Shown: in pieces, positions 5,804 to 5,932 of the stretch
Layout: each line of letters opens with the position of its first letter
Numbering within the stretch: position 1 is the stretch's first letter
Assembly (NCBI GenBank): GCA_013153345.1
Contig: JAADEQ010000037.1
Location: 1-5,932 of the forward strand
Reading direction: 5' to 3'
Source: Campylobacterota bacterium
GTDB taxonomy: Bacteria; Campylobacterota; Campylobacteria; Campylobacterales; Sulfurovaceae
Length of the DNA: 5,932 nt
Position numbers and translations under genes: made by a program
The notes under the pieces: model-generated
What the model was told of the DNA's origin: nothing
Database searches by the model: none
The model's input: only the letters and a program-made list of their open reading frames with translations

Positions 5804-5932
5804 TATAAGTTTTTATTATGTCTAAAATTTGGCTATCTAAATTTTTTAACATAAAATTAACTTTTTTTGAACTATTACTAAAATCTATCTCTCTTGGAGT
5901 ATCTATGACTTTAATCCCATAGCTATCTAGTA
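5799..5932 (-). CDS. C-terminal fragment of an unrecognised protein (5' end outside the window)
   Basis: One minus-strand frame is open from the right edge to a TGA at 5801-5799, giving the last 43 residues of a protein (two bases of a further codon remain at the edge). It starts LDSYGIKVIDTPREIDFS and ends LDSQILDIIKTYM. Codon use (AAA, ATA, TTA, AAT) is like that of the neighbours and the other two frames on this strand are quickly interrupted, which supports real coding. The tail has a predicted helix of alternating hydrophobic and charged residues and no cysteine. I do not recognise the family. It ends 112 bp before petA in the same orientation, with a separate promoter between them, so a role in the bc1 complex is not implied. 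Confidence 0.6.
   Translation of the reverse strand, partial: LDSYGIKVIDTPREIDFSNSSKKVNFMLKNLDSQILDIIKTYM

Overview
The window is AT-rich, and every gene in it reads from the minus strand. Gene content and order point to a member of the Campylobacterota (the former Epsilonproteobacteria); the genus cannot be resolved. The main evidence is a petABC cytochrome bc1 operon whose c1 subunit carries two haem sites, moaA directly followed by a queE-like radical SAM gene (an adjacency I recall from Campylobacter), and ribA directly followed by rsmG (also recalled from Campylobacter).

Layout in the direction of transcription (high to low coordinates): a 43-residue C-terminal fragment of an unrecognised protein enters at the right edge and stops at 5799. 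A 112-bp AT-rich gap follows with a good -10 box (TATAAT), an 8-bp direct repeat spaced 20 bp and, overlapping the upstream stop codon, a 17-bp inverted repeat. Then comes petA (Rieske), petB (cytochrome b) and petC (dihaem cytochrome c1), packed with strong ribosome binding sites and closed by an intrinsic terminator next to the petC stop. A 141-bp gap holds that terminator and a likely promoter for the second operon: moaA, queE, ribA and rsmG. These four touch or overlap at every junction (TAATG, TAG|ATG, ATGA). rsmG runs off the left edge with 188 codons visible.

The pet operon encodes a complete quinol:cytochrome c oxidoreductase in the inner membrane. Its Rieske protein lacks both side-chain hydroxyls (Ser and Tyr of the usual CPCHGSxY) that raise the cluster potential, as expected for a menaquinol-oxidising complex. 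Cytochrome b has b6-type histidine spacing in helix D but is one full-length bc1-type chain without the haem ci cysteine. The second operon gathers three enzymes that start from GTP or a GTP-derived intermediate, for molybdopterin (MoaA), 7-deazaguanine/queuosine (QueE) and flavin (RibA), plus a 16S rRNA methyltransferase.

The genes are all recognisable housekeeping and respiratory genes, and I found no convincing undescribed system. The points worth a second look are the atypical cysteine spacing in QueE, the Rieske and cytochrome b residues, the repeats upstream of petA, and the unidentified C-terminal fragment.
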